A stretch of 64,000 nt of DNA from Parapusillimonas sp013416435. GTDB taxonomy: Bacteria; Pseudomonadota; Gammaproteobacteria; Burkholderiales; Burkholderiaceae_B. Shown piece after piece: positions 26,314 to 35,187 of the stretch. The notes beneath the pieces were generated by a model, which saw nothing but the letters and a program-made list of their open reading frames with translations, was not told the DNA's origin and did not search any database. Location: positions 4,402,001-4,466,000 of the forward strand of contig NZ_CP197474.1 in assembly GCF_052180245.1 (NCBI RefSeq), written 5' to 3'. The position numbers and the translations under genes are program-made. The first letter of the stretch is position 1; every line of letters begins with the position of its first letter.

Positions 26314-27297
26314 ATGGGTAGATTACTTCGCTGCATACTGCTGGCCGCCGCCGCGACCATTCTGATGTCCGGACACACGATGGCCCGCTCGTGGCCAGCC
26401 GACGATCAAACCATACAAATCATCGTACCCGCGCAAGGACACGGCAACACACGAGATGCCATCGTGCAGCTCATTTCCGCGAAGCTGGCACAGAAACTGG
26501 ACAGAAACCTTCAGATTCTCAACCAGGGCGGTGCCGCCGGCAGCATCGCGACGGAACTCGCCGCCCGGGCCACACCCGACGGCTCCACGCTTTTCTTCGC
26601 CTGGGGCGAGATCCTGGCGATCCATCCCAACCTCGACCGGAGCACCGGACAGCCCGCATTGCCCGGCTTCGATCCCATCATCCTGATCGGCGATGCGCCC
26701 AACATCCTGGTCGTCAACAACGACCTGCCCGTACATAATCTGGCCGAATTCACCGCCTATGTGCGCAGCCACCCCGGCGTGGTCAACTTCGGGTCCATCG
26801 GCAATGGCAGCTATATGCACTTGGCCGGCCTGTTGTACATGAACGTCACGGACACCAACATGGTCCATATCCCGTACAGCGCGGCCGGCCTTGCCACCTC
26901 CAACCTGATCTCGGGCGAAATCCAGTCCATGTTCCAGCTGGTGCCCGGCGCGCTGGAGCCCCTGCGGGCCAACAAGGTCAAGGCTCTGGGCGTCATGTCC
27001 GCCGCGCGTTCCCCCACCCTGCCCGACATCCCCACCATGGCAGAGCAAGGGCATCCCGAACTCCAATCGTCCAACTGGTTTGCGCTGCTCGCGCCCAAGG
27101 GCACCCCGGCCGAAGTCATCACTACGCTCAATACCGCCGTCAACGAGATCCTTCAGGATCCCGAGGTCCATGATCGCCTCGTCCACCTCGGCGTCAGCCC
27201 TCGGGGCGGCACGCCCGCCGAACTCGAGGAACACATGCAGAATGAACAGAAAAAATGGCGGCGCATCATCAGTGTGTCCGACATGTCCATCCGATAA
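26314..27297 (+). CDS. TctC/Bug-family tripartite tricarboxylate receptor
   Basis: A 327-residue periplasmic binding protein with signal peptide (LLRCILLAAAATILMSGHTMA). It shows the Bug features IQIIVPAQGHGNTRDAIVQLISAKLAQ, NQGGAAGSIATELAARATPDGSTL and NFGSIGNGSYMHLAGLLYMN. Usual Bug proteins have PAGGxxDxxAR in the first loop; here it is PAQGHGNTRD, so ligand contacts may differ. No TctA or TctB genes are adjacent, which is common for this expanded family. Convergent with a LysR gene across a palindromic repeat. Confidence 0.88.
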   Translation: MGRLLRCILLAAAATILMSGHTMARSWPADDQTIQIIVPAQGHGNTRDAIVQLISAKLAQKLDRNLQILNQGGAAGSIATELAARATPDGSTLFFAWGEILAIHPNLDRSTGQPALPGFDPIILIGDAPNILVVNNDLPVHNLAEFTAYVRSHPGVVNFGSIGNGSYMHLAGLLYMNVTDTNMVHIPYSAAGLATSNLISGEIQSMFQLVPGALEPLRANKVKALGVMSAARSPTLPDIPTMAEQGHPELQSSNWFALLAPKGTPAEVITTLNTAVNEILQDPEVHDRLVHLGVSPRGGTPAELEEHMQNEQKKWRRIISVSDMSIR

Positions 27298-27303
27298 ACA
27301 CCT

Positions 27304-27331
27304 GGGGTCAGACCCTATAGGGTCTGACCCC
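27304..27331. repeat. Palindromic repeat, shortened 28-base unit
   Basis: GGGGTCAGACCC-TATA-GGGTCTGACCCC, with one base missing from each inner arm. It occupies the 40-base junction between the convergent TctC-like and LysR genes. Confidence 0.9.
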
Positions 27332-27337
27332 TTGCGT

Positions 27338-28321
27338 CTAAACAGGAATCGACTTGGCCCGTTCTTCCTCGAATGGATCGAGCGCCTGGGGCAGGCCACT
27401 AGGATCTCCCCGTACGAATCGAGGCACCTCTGCGCTGGCGAAATCCCACAAGGCGCCGATGAAACGCTGGGCTTCGTCGGTCAGGACTCGATCTGGATGG
27501 GTAATGACGCCGATCACATACGGCAGGTGCCGATCCGCAGGCCGGTAAACCACGCCGCGAGGCTTGAGGCACAGCGCGGTGAACGGATCCATCAGCGCGA
27601 CCCCCACCTTTGCCTTGACGAGCATCAGCGCGGTCAGGTTGGACGTGGTTTCGATATGGCGTCTCGGCGCCGCATCGCCACGATGCCCCAGTAACGCCGT
27701 CGCCAGCCGGTGCCGCAGGCGCGTGCTATTGGACATGGTGATGACGGTCTGATCGCCGAGCTCGTCCAATGGAATGACCTCGTGTTTGGCCAAAGGATGG
27801 TTTTCGGGCAACGCAATGACGCAGGGCGCCTGGCCGCTCCATTGCAAATGACAACGTCCCAGGTCGATCGGCATGCTGATGAGCCCCAGGTCGGCATTGC
27901 CGCTTGTGACCATCTGCACCGCCTGGCTCGAAGGCATGGTGTCCAGACACAGCTTGTTTTCGAAAACGGGCGTGGTGGCCTCAAGGCGGCCAAGCACCGC
28001 AGCCGCAAGCGAGGCGCCCAGGGCATGGCTGCATGCGACATAAAGAGGGCGCGCGTCTCCTCGGGCGATTTCCCTGGAACGGTCCTCCAGGTGCTGAAGC
28101 GTGGCCAGCACGTTGCGGGCTTCGTCATAGAAGCGATGCCCTTCCGCCGTCAGCGTAACGTGTGGCCGCGTACGATTGAAAAGCGTGAAGCCCAACTCCT
28201 GCTCCAGGTCCTGGACCTGTCGGCTGACCACGGACTGGGAACGATCGAGCAGGCGGCCTGCGGCAGTGACATTGCCTGCGGAGCATACTGCGGCAAAGGC
28301 CTCGAGTTGGCGGATTTCCAT
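27338..28321 (-). CDS. LysR-family transcriptional regulator
   Basis: A 327-residue regulator with N-terminal winged helix-turn-helix (LEAFAAVCSAGNVTAAGRLLDRSQSVVSRQVQDLEQELGF) and a C-terminal effector domain (DLGLISMPIDLGRCHLQWSG; LDELGDQTVITMSNSTRLR). The gene stops 6 bases after the palindromic repeat. A target may be the convergent receptor gene or a distant locus; the promoter region upstream (28322-28510) holds no divergent gene. Confidence 0.9.
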   Translation of the reverse strand: MEIRQLEAFAAVCSAGNVTAAGRLLDRSQSVVSRQVQDLEQELGFTLFNRTRPHVTLTAEGHRFYDEARNVLATLQHLEDRSREIARGDARPLYVACSHALGASLAAAVLGRLEATTPVFENKLCLDTMPSSQAVQMVTSGNADLGLISMPIDLGRCHLQWSGQAPCVIALPENHPLAKHEVIPLDELGDQTVITMSNSTRLRHRLATALLGHRGDAAPRRHIETTSNLTALMLVKAKVGVALMDPFTALCLKPRGVVYRPADRHLPYVIGVITHPDRVLTDEAQRFIGALWDFASAEVPRFVRGDPSGLPQALDPFEEERAKSIPV

Positions 28322-28510
28322 TTTGAATAGGATGACGCGGCGATACGTACAATTGAAATCATTTGTAAACTATCCGTATCATACTGATTTTCGAGCGTGA
28401 TATATCTCCAATCAGCATACAAAGTTCCACCCAGCTTCTTGCACTCGTGTGTACTCAGGCCGCGAGCCACACCAGACCTTCCGCCAGCTGTCGCATACCT
28501 GCAACAAATT

Positions 28511-29332
28511 TCATTTTTTTACCCCAAAACAATGCTCTAGTTGGGGAAATTGCTCGTCGCGGACATCTTGCGCGTATTGCTCCACGGCGGTCCTTATGAC
28601 GCTTCCCACGTCGGCAAATTGCTTGGCGAATTTGGGTATGCGCGCTCCGCTCAAGCCGAGGATGTCTTCGGTGACGAGAATCTGGCCATCGCAGGCGGGC
28701 GATGCGCCGATTCCTATGGTGGGAATGGCCAGGGCCTCGGTGATGCGGCGGCCCAAGGGCTCGGCAATGCCTTCCAGCACGACGGCAAAGGCACCCGCCT
28801 CCTCATGCGCCTTGGCATCGCGCAGAATACGCTCGGCGGATTCGTCGTTCATGCCCTGTGCCTTGAATCCGCCCATCGTATTGACGTACTGAGGCATCAA
28901 GCCTACGTGGGCCAGCACTGGAATGCCGCGCTCCACCAAGAAACGCGTCGTGTCGGCCAGGGCTACGCCGCCCTCCATCTTGATGCCGTCGGCGCCGCTG
29001 GCGGCAAGCATCCCGGCGGCATTGGAAAAAGCCTGCTGGGGAGACTCCTGATAACTGCCAAAGGGCATGTCGACGATAATGCACGCATGGGAAGTAGAAC
29101 GCACTACGGCTCCCGCGTGAGCAGCCATCTGCTCCACCGTGATCGACAAGGTGTCGGGCAGCGCATAACCCACCATGGCGGTGGAATCACCGATCAGGAT
29201 CATGTCCAGCGCATCGTCGAGCAGCCGCGCGAACGGGGCGCTATACGCCGTCAGCGCAGCGATCTTGCGCTGTCCCTTGTATCCCATCAATTGCGGCACG
29301 CTGATGCGTTTCGCCTGTGTATGCACGCTCAT
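28511..29332 (-). CDS. panB: 3-methyl-2-oxobutanoate hydroxymethyltransferase
   Basis: A 273-residue TIM-barrel enzyme that transfers a hydroxymethyl group from methylene-THF to 2-oxoisovalerate, the first committed step of pantothenate synthesis. Family motifs: KIAALTAYSAPFARLLDDALDMILIGDS, DMPFGSYQESPQQAF, IKMEGG and AHVGLMPQYVNTMGG. Asp residues in GDS and VDMP bind magnesium. No panC or panD is adjacent. Divergent from the aldo/keto reductase gene, with 124 bases between. Confidence 0.96.
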   Translation of the reverse strand: MSVHTQAKRISVPQLMGYKGQRKIAALTAYSAPFARLLDDALDMILIGDSTAMVGYALPDTLSITVEQMAAHAGAVVRSTSHACIIVDMPFGSYQESPQQAFSNAAGMLAASGADGIKMEGGVALADTTRFLVERGIPVLAHVGLMPQYVNTMGGFKAQGMNDESAERILRDAKAHEEAGAFAVVLEGIAEPLGRRITEALAIPTIGIGASPACDGQILVTEDILGLSGARIPKFAKQFADVGSVIRTAVEQYAQDVRDEQFPQLEHCFGVKK

Positions 29333-29456
29333 TCACTTCTCCTGAATACTTTCATGTCGCCGGTCGGTTGCCGCGGCACTCCGTTTCCGCAGTGCAACAA
29401 CCGTATAATCGGCTAGATTAACGCAAAGGACAATCTCTGAACGCATGGAGGATCTC

Positions 29457-30293
29457 ATGCCGAATACACAAAGGACTCTGCCCTTTCACGACGGGCGCCG
29501 CGCTCCCCAGCTCGGGCTGGGCGTCTGGCAAGTGAAAGACGATGAAGCGGCAACGGTCGTCAAGACGGCGCTGGACATCGGCTATCGTTCGATCGACACC
29601 GCCGCCATCTATGGAAACGAAACCGGCGTCGGTCGCGGCATTGCAACATCCGGCGTGGCGCGAGAAGATTTATTCGTCGCGACCAAGGTATGGAACGATC
29701 GGCATGGCCACGACAGTACCAGGGCAGCCTTCGAGGAAAGCCTGGAAAAGCTCGGCCTGGACTATGTCGACCTGTACCTGATTCATTGGCCCGCTCCCCA
29801 ACAGGCGCACTTCGTTCAAGCCTGGGAGACGCTGATCCAGTTGCGCGACGAAGGGCGCGCCAAATCCATCGGCGTCTGCAACTTCAACATTCCGCATCTG
29901 CAGGAGCTGCTGGACGAAACCGGGGTGCTGCCCGTGATCAATCAGATCGAGCTCCACCCGCATTTCCAGCAGGCCGAACTGCGCGAATTCCACACCGAAC
30001 ACGACATCATCACCGAAGCCTGGAGCCCCTTGGGCCGCGGCCGGCTGTGGGAAGACGCGACGCTGGCCGGCATCGCCGCCAAGCATGGGCGCTCGGTCGC
30101 CCAGGTCATACTGCGCTGGCACGTCCAGCTGGGCAATATGGCGATTCCAAAATCCGTCACGCCCAGCCGCATGCGCGAAAATCTCGCGGTCTTCGACTTC
30201 ACGCTCGACGACCAAGACATGGCCGCCATCGCCGCCCTGGACCGCGCCGACGGTCGCGGCGGCCCCGACCCTGAAGAGTTCAGCGGTTTTTAA
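29457..30293 (+). CDS. Aldo/keto reductase (2,5-diketogluconate reductase-like)
   Basis: A 278-residue NADPH-dependent (beta/alpha)8 reductase. Catalytic tetrad residues lie in IGYRSIDTAAIYGNETGVGRG (Asp, Tyr), ATKVWNDRHG (Lys) and YLIHWPAPQ (His); IPKSVTPSRMRENLAVFDF binds NADPH. The start at 29457 has a GGAGG 5 bases upstream; the in-frame ATG at 29445 overlaps that ribosome site. Substrate unknown; DkgA/DkgB-type enzymes reduce diketogluconate and methylglyoxal. Two palindromic repeats follow the stop. Confidence 0.92.
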   Translation: MPNTQRTLPFHDGRRAPQLGLGVWQVKDDEAATVVKTALDIGYRSIDTAAIYGNETGVGRGIATSGVAREDLFVATKVWNDRHGHDSTRAAFEESLEKLGLDYVDLYLIHWPAPQQAHFVQAWETLIQLRDEGRAKSIGVCNFNIPHLQELLDETGVLPVINQIELHPHFQQAELREFHTEHDIITEAWSPLGRGRLWEDATLAGIAAKHGRSVAQVILRWHVQLGNMAIPKSVTPSRMRENLAVFDFTLDDQDMAAIAALDRADGRGGPDPEEFSGF

Positions 30294-30300
30294 GGGCTCT

Positions 30301-30377
30301 GGGGTCAGACCCCATGCGGGGTCTGACCCCTAAACTCTCACCCTGCCGGGGTCAGACCCCGTACGGGGTCTGACCCC
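30301..30377. repeat. Two palindromic repeat units
   Basis: Units at 30301-30330 (centre ATGC) and 30348-30377 (centre GTAC), separated by 17 bases, in the junction between the convergent aldo/keto reductase and MFS genes. Confidence 0.92.
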
Positions 30378-30392
30378 AGACTGTCAAGCCTC

Positions 30393-31799
30393 CTACGCTG
30401 CCCGACGCGCTCCTTTGCCCAGAAAAACCGCCAGGGCCGGGGCACAAGCGAATACGGCAAAGAGCGCCCAGGCGGCCTGCCTGGCGCCTGTCACGCCGCC
30501 CGGATCCGTAAACCCCGCCGCATTGGTCACCATGCCGGCCAACGCTGCGCCCATGGCCATGGCATAGAGCTGCAGCGTGGTGATCGCCGCCGACGCAATG
30601 TTCTCCTGGCCGGGCGGCGCGGATTTATATACACGGGTCAGCATGTTGGGCCAGCAGAAACCCACGCCTACGCCCACTCCCAGCAAAGGCAGCATCAGGC
30701 CATAGGCGTCTCTTCCGCCCTCGGACAGGCCGGTCATGGGCAGCATGACCGCCAGCGACAGGAGCGAAACGGCGGAAACAATGGGACCGATGAGCATGAG
30801 TCGGTTGGCAAGGCGGGTCGGCCGGCCCGAACTCAAGAAGGACCCGAGCGTCCACCCGGCGGACATCAGCGCAGTCCAGTATCCGGCGGCCAAAGGACTT
30901 TTGCCGTGAATGAGCTGCAGGAAATACGGAATGTAGATTTCAGTGGTAACGCCTATGCTAAGCAAGCCGATACAGGCGTATAGGCTACCCAGCCGTGTAA
31001 AAGGCGAGTAGGATCCTGAGGGAAACAAACGGACCGCGGAGCGGTCGTCCAGCCAGGCGATACAGCCCGTGATCAGCAGGCCTGCCGCAATTCCCGCCGC
31101 GTTCCATCCAAGCTGGTCTGAAAGGCTGCCCAGCGACACCGCCAGCACCGAGACGATCAACAATGAAATCATCCCCAGGGGCGCACGCACAGGCTGGCGC
31201 TCGCTCCTGGACGCCGCCGCGATCTGTGTGCACACCAGCATAGCCAGACCCGCCGCAATCGGAAGAACGGACCAGAAGGCAAGGCGCCAATGGCCTGTCT
31301 GCGCAAAGATGCCGCCAATGGCCGGACCCGCCAGCGTCGCCACGCCCCACATGCTCGATACCAGCACCATGGCTCGCGACCACAGGCGTTCTTCGAACAC
31401 CACGCGCACGGCCGAATAGCTCAAGCCGAGCAATAGGCCGCCGCCCAATCCTTGCGCCGTCCGCCCAAGCAGCAGCACCGCCATGGAAGGCGATACCGCG
31501 CACACCAGGGTGCCCAGCGCGAAGACGGCAAGAGCGAAGAGGAAGGCCCGGCGCAGGCCCAGCGACTCGATCACCTGCGGCGATATCGCCGAACCCAGTA
31601 TCGACGTCACCACGAAGAGCGTGGTATTCCACGCGTAATAGGCCAGCCCGCCGATATCGGCCACGACGGACGGAAGGATGGTCGTGGCGATATAGACGTT
31701 CACCGCATGCACGGCGACTCCGCCCGCCAACGCCAGAGAGCGCAAGCCATTGCCGCCCCATAGAAGCTCGGACCATGAACCGTTGTGCTTAGATGGCAT
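30393..31799 (-). CDS. MFS multidrug-type transporter
   Basis: A 468-residue membrane protein with about 12-14 hydrophobic helices, beginning MPSKHNGSWSELLWGG. Motifs: AVNVYIATTILPSVVADIGGLAYYAWNTTLF in the first helices, LLLGRTAQGLGGGLLLGLSYSAVRVVF and SSMWGVATLAGPAIGGIFAQTGHWRLAFW (motif C-like). These resemble DHA2-type drug exporters. A longer reading that starts at 31835 (MRGLTPTSNGYE) begins inside a palindromic repeat and was rejected. Substrate unknown. Confidence 0.9.
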   Translation of the reverse strand: MPSKHNGSWSELLWGGNGLRSLALAGGVAVHAVNVYIATTILPSVVADIGGLAYYAWNTTLFVVTSILGSAISPQVIESLGLRRAFLFALAVFALGTLVCAVSPSMAVLLLGRTAQGLGGGLLLGLSYSAVRVVFEERLWSRAMVLVSSMWGVATLAGPAIGGIFAQTGHWRLAFWSVLPIAAGLAMLVCTQIAAASRSERQPVRAPLGMISLLIVSVLAVSLGSLSDQLGWNAAGIAAGLLITGCIAWLDDRSAVRLFPSGSYSPFTRLGSLYACIGLLSIGVTTEIYIPYFLQLIHGKSPLAAGYWTALMSAGWTLGSFLSSGRPTRLANRLMLIGPIVSAVSLLSLAVMLPMTGLSEGGRDAYGLMLPLLGVGVGVGFCWPNMLTRVYKSAPPGQENIASAAITTLQLYAMAMGAALAGMVTNAAGFTDPGGVTGARQAAWALFAVFACAPALAVFLGKGARRAA

Positions 31800-31818
31800 T
31801 TCGTACCCGTTGGATGTT

Positions 31819-31902
31819 GGGGTCAGACCCCGCACGGGGTCTGACCGCGATCAACTCAGTCGCACCCATTGCGGGGTCAGACCCCGTATGGGGTCTGACC
31901 CC
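31819..31902. repeat. Two palindromic repeat units between MFS and slyX genes
   Basis: Units at 31819-31848 (centre GCAC, degenerate end) and 31873-31902 (centre GTAT). They lie between the MFS start and the slyX stop, two genes on the same strand. Confidence 0.9.
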
Positions 31903-31910
31903 AACCACGC

Positions 31911-32123
31911 TCAATAATGCGGAGGCTTTTCGTGCGTATAGGGGTCGGCGCCGCCCCCATCCTGCCCCCCCTGCTCCAGGCGCTTGACCAAGGCGGTGCA
32001 CAACGCCCGCAACTCGTCGACCTGACGCTGTTGCAAATAAACCTGTCGATTCAGCTCCTGGACCAAATCCTCTTGAGCCGTCAACTTGATCTCGATCTCG
32101 ATCAGCCGCTGTTCCAAATTCAC
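31911..32123 (-). CDS. slyX: SlyX family coiled-coil protein
   Basis: A 70-residue protein starting at GTG (NLEQRLIEIEIKLTAQEDLV). Residues 1-50 are a heptad-patterned coiled coil (ELNRQVYLQQRQVDELRALCTALVKRL), and the C-terminus ends in the SlyX-like PPHY. Function of SlyX is not established. It is bounded on both sides by palindromic repeats. Confidence 0.9.
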   Translation of the reverse strand: MNLEQRLIEIEIKLTAQEDLVQELNRQVYLQQRQVDELRALCTALVKRLEQGGQDGGGADPYTHEKPPHY

Positions 32124-32145
32124 AAGACACCCGTATTTACATTCT

Positions 32146-32246
32146 GGGGTCAGACCCTTTATATACTGGGGTCAGACCCCATGCGGGGTCTGACCCCTCA
32201 AGCCACCCCTCAAGCCAAGGGTCAGACCCCGTACGGGGTCTGACCC
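32146..32246. repeat. Palindromic repeat cluster upstream of slyX
   Basis: A half unit at 32146-32157, a full unit at 32168-32197 (centre ATGC) and a full unit at 32219-32246 (centre GTAC, outer bases lost). It fills the gap between the end of the siderophore ATPase gene and slyX. Confidence 0.9.
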
Positions 32247-32258
32247 TACAAGGTCCGC

Positions 32259-33092
32259 TCACCGCTGAATCATACGCTCTATGCCCGCGATCAGCGGTGT
32301 GCCGGAACGGGGATCCTGGATCAGGACGCAGCGCACGCCATAAAGGCGCTCGACCAGTTCCGTGGTCATGACATCCAGCGGCCTGCCTTGGGCGACGATG
32401 CTGCCATCGAGCATGGCCACGATATGATCCGCATAGCGGCATGCGCTCGTCAAGTCGTGCACCACCATGACGATGGTCTTGCCGGCCTTGGACAGGTCCC
32501 GAATGAGTTCGAACACTTCAATCTGATGGCCGAGATCCAGCGCGGAGGTGGGTTCGTCCAGAAGCAGCAAGGGCGTCGACTGCGCGATCGCCATCGCGAT
32601 CCATGCCCGTTGCCGCTGGCCGCCGGACATGGATTCGAGAGGACGATCCGCCAACTCCACGAGATTCGTCGCCACCAGCGCATCACGCACGATATCGTGG
32701 TCCTGCCGCGACCATTGGCGCAGCACGCCCTGGTGCGGCTGCCGCCCGAACTGTATCAGCTCCGACACTGTCAGCCCGTCCGGCGCGGTCGCCTCTTGTG
32801 GCAACAGCGCCAACTGACGCGCCACGTCTCGCGACGACATGCCCGAGATGGCCTTGCCGTTGAGCAGGACCGCGCCATGCAGCGGTTTATGCAGTCGAGA
32901 CAAGCCCGCCAGCAGCGTGGATTTCCCGCAGCCGTTCGGGCCGACAATGGCGGTAACCTTGCCCTGCGGTATGCTCAGGGACAGTTCCCTGACGATCGTC
33001 GTGTCGCCGTAGCCCAGGCTCAAGGCCTGCGCCTCTAGGCTCGCACCGTCCGTTTCCGCAACGAGCTCGCCGAATAAATGCGATGTGTTCAT
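32259..33092 (-). CDS. Iron-siderophore ABC transporter, ATP-binding subunit
   Basis: A 277-residue FecE/FepC-type ATPase. Walker A is VGPNGCGKSTLL, the Q-loop region LLPQEATAPDGLTVSELIQFGR, the signature MSGGQRQRAWIAMAIAQ and Walker B LLLLDEPTSALDLGHQ. The ATG overlaps the upstream permease stop (ATGA). Last gene of the four-gene importer operon. It powers uptake of a ferric siderophore or ferric citrate; the ligand is not evident. Confidence 0.93.
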   Translation of the reverse strand: MNTSHLFGELVAETDGASLEAQALSLGYGDTTIVRELSLSIPQGKVTAIVGPNGCGKSTLLAGLSRLHKPLHGAVLLNGKAISGMSSRDVARQLALLPQEATAPDGLTVSELIQFGRQPHQGVLRQWSRQDHDIVRDALVATNLVELADRPLESMSGGQRQRAWIAMAIAQSTPLLLLDEPTSALDLGHQIEVFELIRDLSKAGKTIVMVVHDLTSACRYADHIVAMLDGSIVAQGRPLDVMTTELVERLYGVRCVLIQDPRSGTPLIAGIERMIQR

Positions 33093-34165
33093 CCAATTCT
33101 CCGGTCTGGCCGGCGCAATAATATCCAAAGCAGGTAGGGCCCGCCCACCACCGCCGTGATCACGCCCACCGGTATTTCTATCGGAACGAAAACGCTCCGC
33201 CCCACCCAGTCGGCCAGCCCCATCAGCAATGCGCCCGAAAAAGCGGAGCCCATGATAGGCACGCCCTGCCTTCCCGCCAGTTGCCTGGCCATCTCGGGTG
33301 CGGCCAGCGCAATCAACCCCACGGGCCCGACCACGGCCACGCCGAGCGCCGTCAGCACCACCGTAACGATCAGGGTCAGGGCCCGCGTGCGGCGCAGCGA
33401 GACACCCAGGCCAACGGCCACCGGCTCCGAAAAGCGCAAGACATTCAAGGCGCGCCCAAGGTACTTGGCGATGGGCAGGCATACAAGCACGCCTATGGCC
33501 AGCAGCCACACCGCCAATGCGGGACGCGCATTCAAGCTGCCGACCGTCCAGGGGTAGGCCAAATTGGCGCTGTCCATATCGCTGCGGGCCAGCATCAGGT
33601 TGGTGAGCGCGCCGAACACGGCACCGACCGCGATGCCGACGACAATGAATCGGTAACCCTTCGAGCCGGCGCCGCCGCTCAGGCCGAACACCAGCGCGGT
33701 CGCCGTGGCTGCGCCCATCAGGGCCAGCGCGGAGGGCGCGAGGCTGGTAGGAACCGCGATGATGGATGCGACCGCGAAAGCGCTCGCGCCGTCATCGATG
33801 CCGATGATGCCCGGGGTCGCCAGGCGATTGTGCGCAAGCGTCTGCAGCAGGCAGCCTGCAACGCCCAGCGCGGCGCCGCTCAGCAGGCCGGCCGCCAGTC
33901 TGGGCAGCCGCAACTCCTGTATGAGGAATACCTGCCTTGGCTCGCCTTCCCCCACTATCGCCCGCAAGGCGCCCAAGGGGCTAAGGTCCGCGGTGCCATA
34001 TGCCAGACTCAATCCGGCCAGCATCGCCAATGCGACAATCAGGCCAAGTGCCGCAAGCACGCCGCGCTTATGAAAAAGCACCCGATATGCGCCGGCGGAT
34101 ACCGCCCAATAACCGGCCGGAGACGGAAGCGTCGAGACATGGGAAGAAGAAGCATCGGGGCGCAT
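33089..34165 (-). CDS. Iron-siderophore ABC transporter permease (FecD-like)
   Basis: A 358-residue FecCD-family permease with about ten helices, starting MRPDASSSHVSTLPSPAG. Family segments: FLIQELRLPRLAAGLLSGAALGVAGCLLQTLAHNRLATPGIIGIDDGAS, and GVAVVGPVGLIALAAPEMARQLAG. The first ATG overlaps the preceding TGA by one base. It pairs with the upstream permease in the membrane. Confidence 0.92.
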   Translation of the reverse strand: MRPDASSSHVSTLPSPAGYWAVSAGAYRVLFHKRGVLAALGLIVALAMLAGLSLAYGTADLSPLGALRAIVGEGEPRQVFLIQELRLPRLAAGLLSGAALGVAGCLLQTLAHNRLATPGIIGIDDGASAFAVASIIAVPTSLAPSALALMGAATATALVFGLSGGAGSKGYRFIVVGIAVGAVFGALTNLMLARSDMDSANLAYPWTVGSLNARPALAVWLLAIGVLVCLPIAKYLGRALNVLRFSEPVAVGLGVSLRRTRALTLIVTVVLTALGVAVVGPVGLIALAAPEMARQLAGRQGVPIMGSAFSGALLMGLADWVGRSVFVPIEIPVGVITAVVGGPYLLWILLRRPDRRIG

Positions 34166-35187
34166 CAAAGCCTCGGCAGCCTGTGGCTGCGAACAATCGC
34201 GATCAGGACCGGCGCGCCGACCATGGCGGTGACCACGCCTATGGGCAGCTCGTAAGGCTTGACCACCAGCCGCGACATGATGTCGGCAAACATGACCACC
34301 ACCGGCCCGATGAGCAGCGACAGCCACAGTGTCCGGCGTATGTCCGGCCCAACGAAGCGGCGCGCCACGAAAGGCACGACCAGGCCCACGAACGCGATCG
34401 GCCCCGCCGCGGCGGTCGCCGTTCCCACCAGGACGGCAACGCTGATCAAGGCCCAGACCCGGGTCGCGCGCGGATGATGGCCCAACCCCGTTGCGACTTT
34501 TTCCCCGAGCGCAAGGGCCGCAAGCGGCCGGATCGCCGGCAGCAGCATCAATAAGCCCACCAGCAAGCCCGGCGCGCTCCAGTAGAGCGTAGCCGCGGGC
34601 CGTCCGCCCAGCGCACCGATGATCCAGAAACGGATCTCGTCGGCCGTGCGTTGGTCGTATAGAAGAATGAGGGTGCTGATCGACATCAGGATCCCGGTGA
34701 AAGCCGCTCCCGCCAGGACCAGGCGCACCGGATCGTCGCCGACGTCGCCGATTTGCGTCACCAGCAATACCAGCAAACAGCCGATCAGCGCACCCAGGAC
34801 GGCGATGCCCAGATGCAGCGTGGCCGCCCCCGCGCCAAGACTGATGGCGAGCACCACGGCGAACGAGGCGCCGGCACTGACGCCCAGCAGCCCCGGTTCC
34901 GCGAGCGGATTGCGGGTTGCCGCCTGCAGGACGACTCCCGCCGCGCCCAGCGCGGCGCCCACGATCACGGCGAGGAGCGTGCGCGGCACACGCAGTTGCG
35001 TGACCACGAAGTCCGCATTGGAACTGGGACTTGCCCCCAGCAGGACCTGCATCGCCTGCGAAAACGAGACGTCTCCCGCGCCATAGCCGAGGCTGGCGAA
35101 GGAGAGCATCGTCAACAACAAGGCCATGCCGAGCATGGCGCGGCGCAAAGGCCGCTTGGCGCGGCATGCGCCCGGGTTTGGAACCAT
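34165..35187 (-). CDS. Iron-siderophore ABC transporter permease (FecC-like)
   Basis: A 340-residue FecCD-family permease. It carries VVTQLRVPRTLLAVIVGAALGAAGVVLQAATRNPLAEPGLLGVSAGAS and AAGPIAFVGLVVPFVARRFVGPD, the two hallmark segments. Its start overlaps the receptor stop region (both at 35187), so the operon is tightly packed. Confidence 0.92.
   Translation of the reverse strand: MVPNPGACRAKRPLRRAMLGMALLLTMLSFASLGYGAGDVSFSQAMQVLLGASPSSNADFVVTQLRVPRTLLAVIVGAALGAAGVVLQAATRNPLAEPGLLGVSAGASFAVVLAISLGAGAATLHLGIAVLGALIGCLLVLLVTQIGDVGDDPVRLVLAGAAFTGILMSISTLILLYDQRTADEIRFWIIGALGGRPAATLYWSAPGLLVGLLMLLPAIRPLAALALGEKVATGLGHHPRATRVWALISVAVLVGTATAAAGPIAFVGLVVPFVARRFVGPDIRRTLWLSLLIGPVVVMFADIMSRLVVKPYELPIGVVTAMVGAPVLIAIVRSHRLPRL

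Noticed and set aside
31800..31835. Longer N-terminus of the MFS transporter (MRGLTPTSNGYE)
   Set aside because: The extra codons come from a palindromic repeat; the start at 31799 gives a normal MFS N-terminus.
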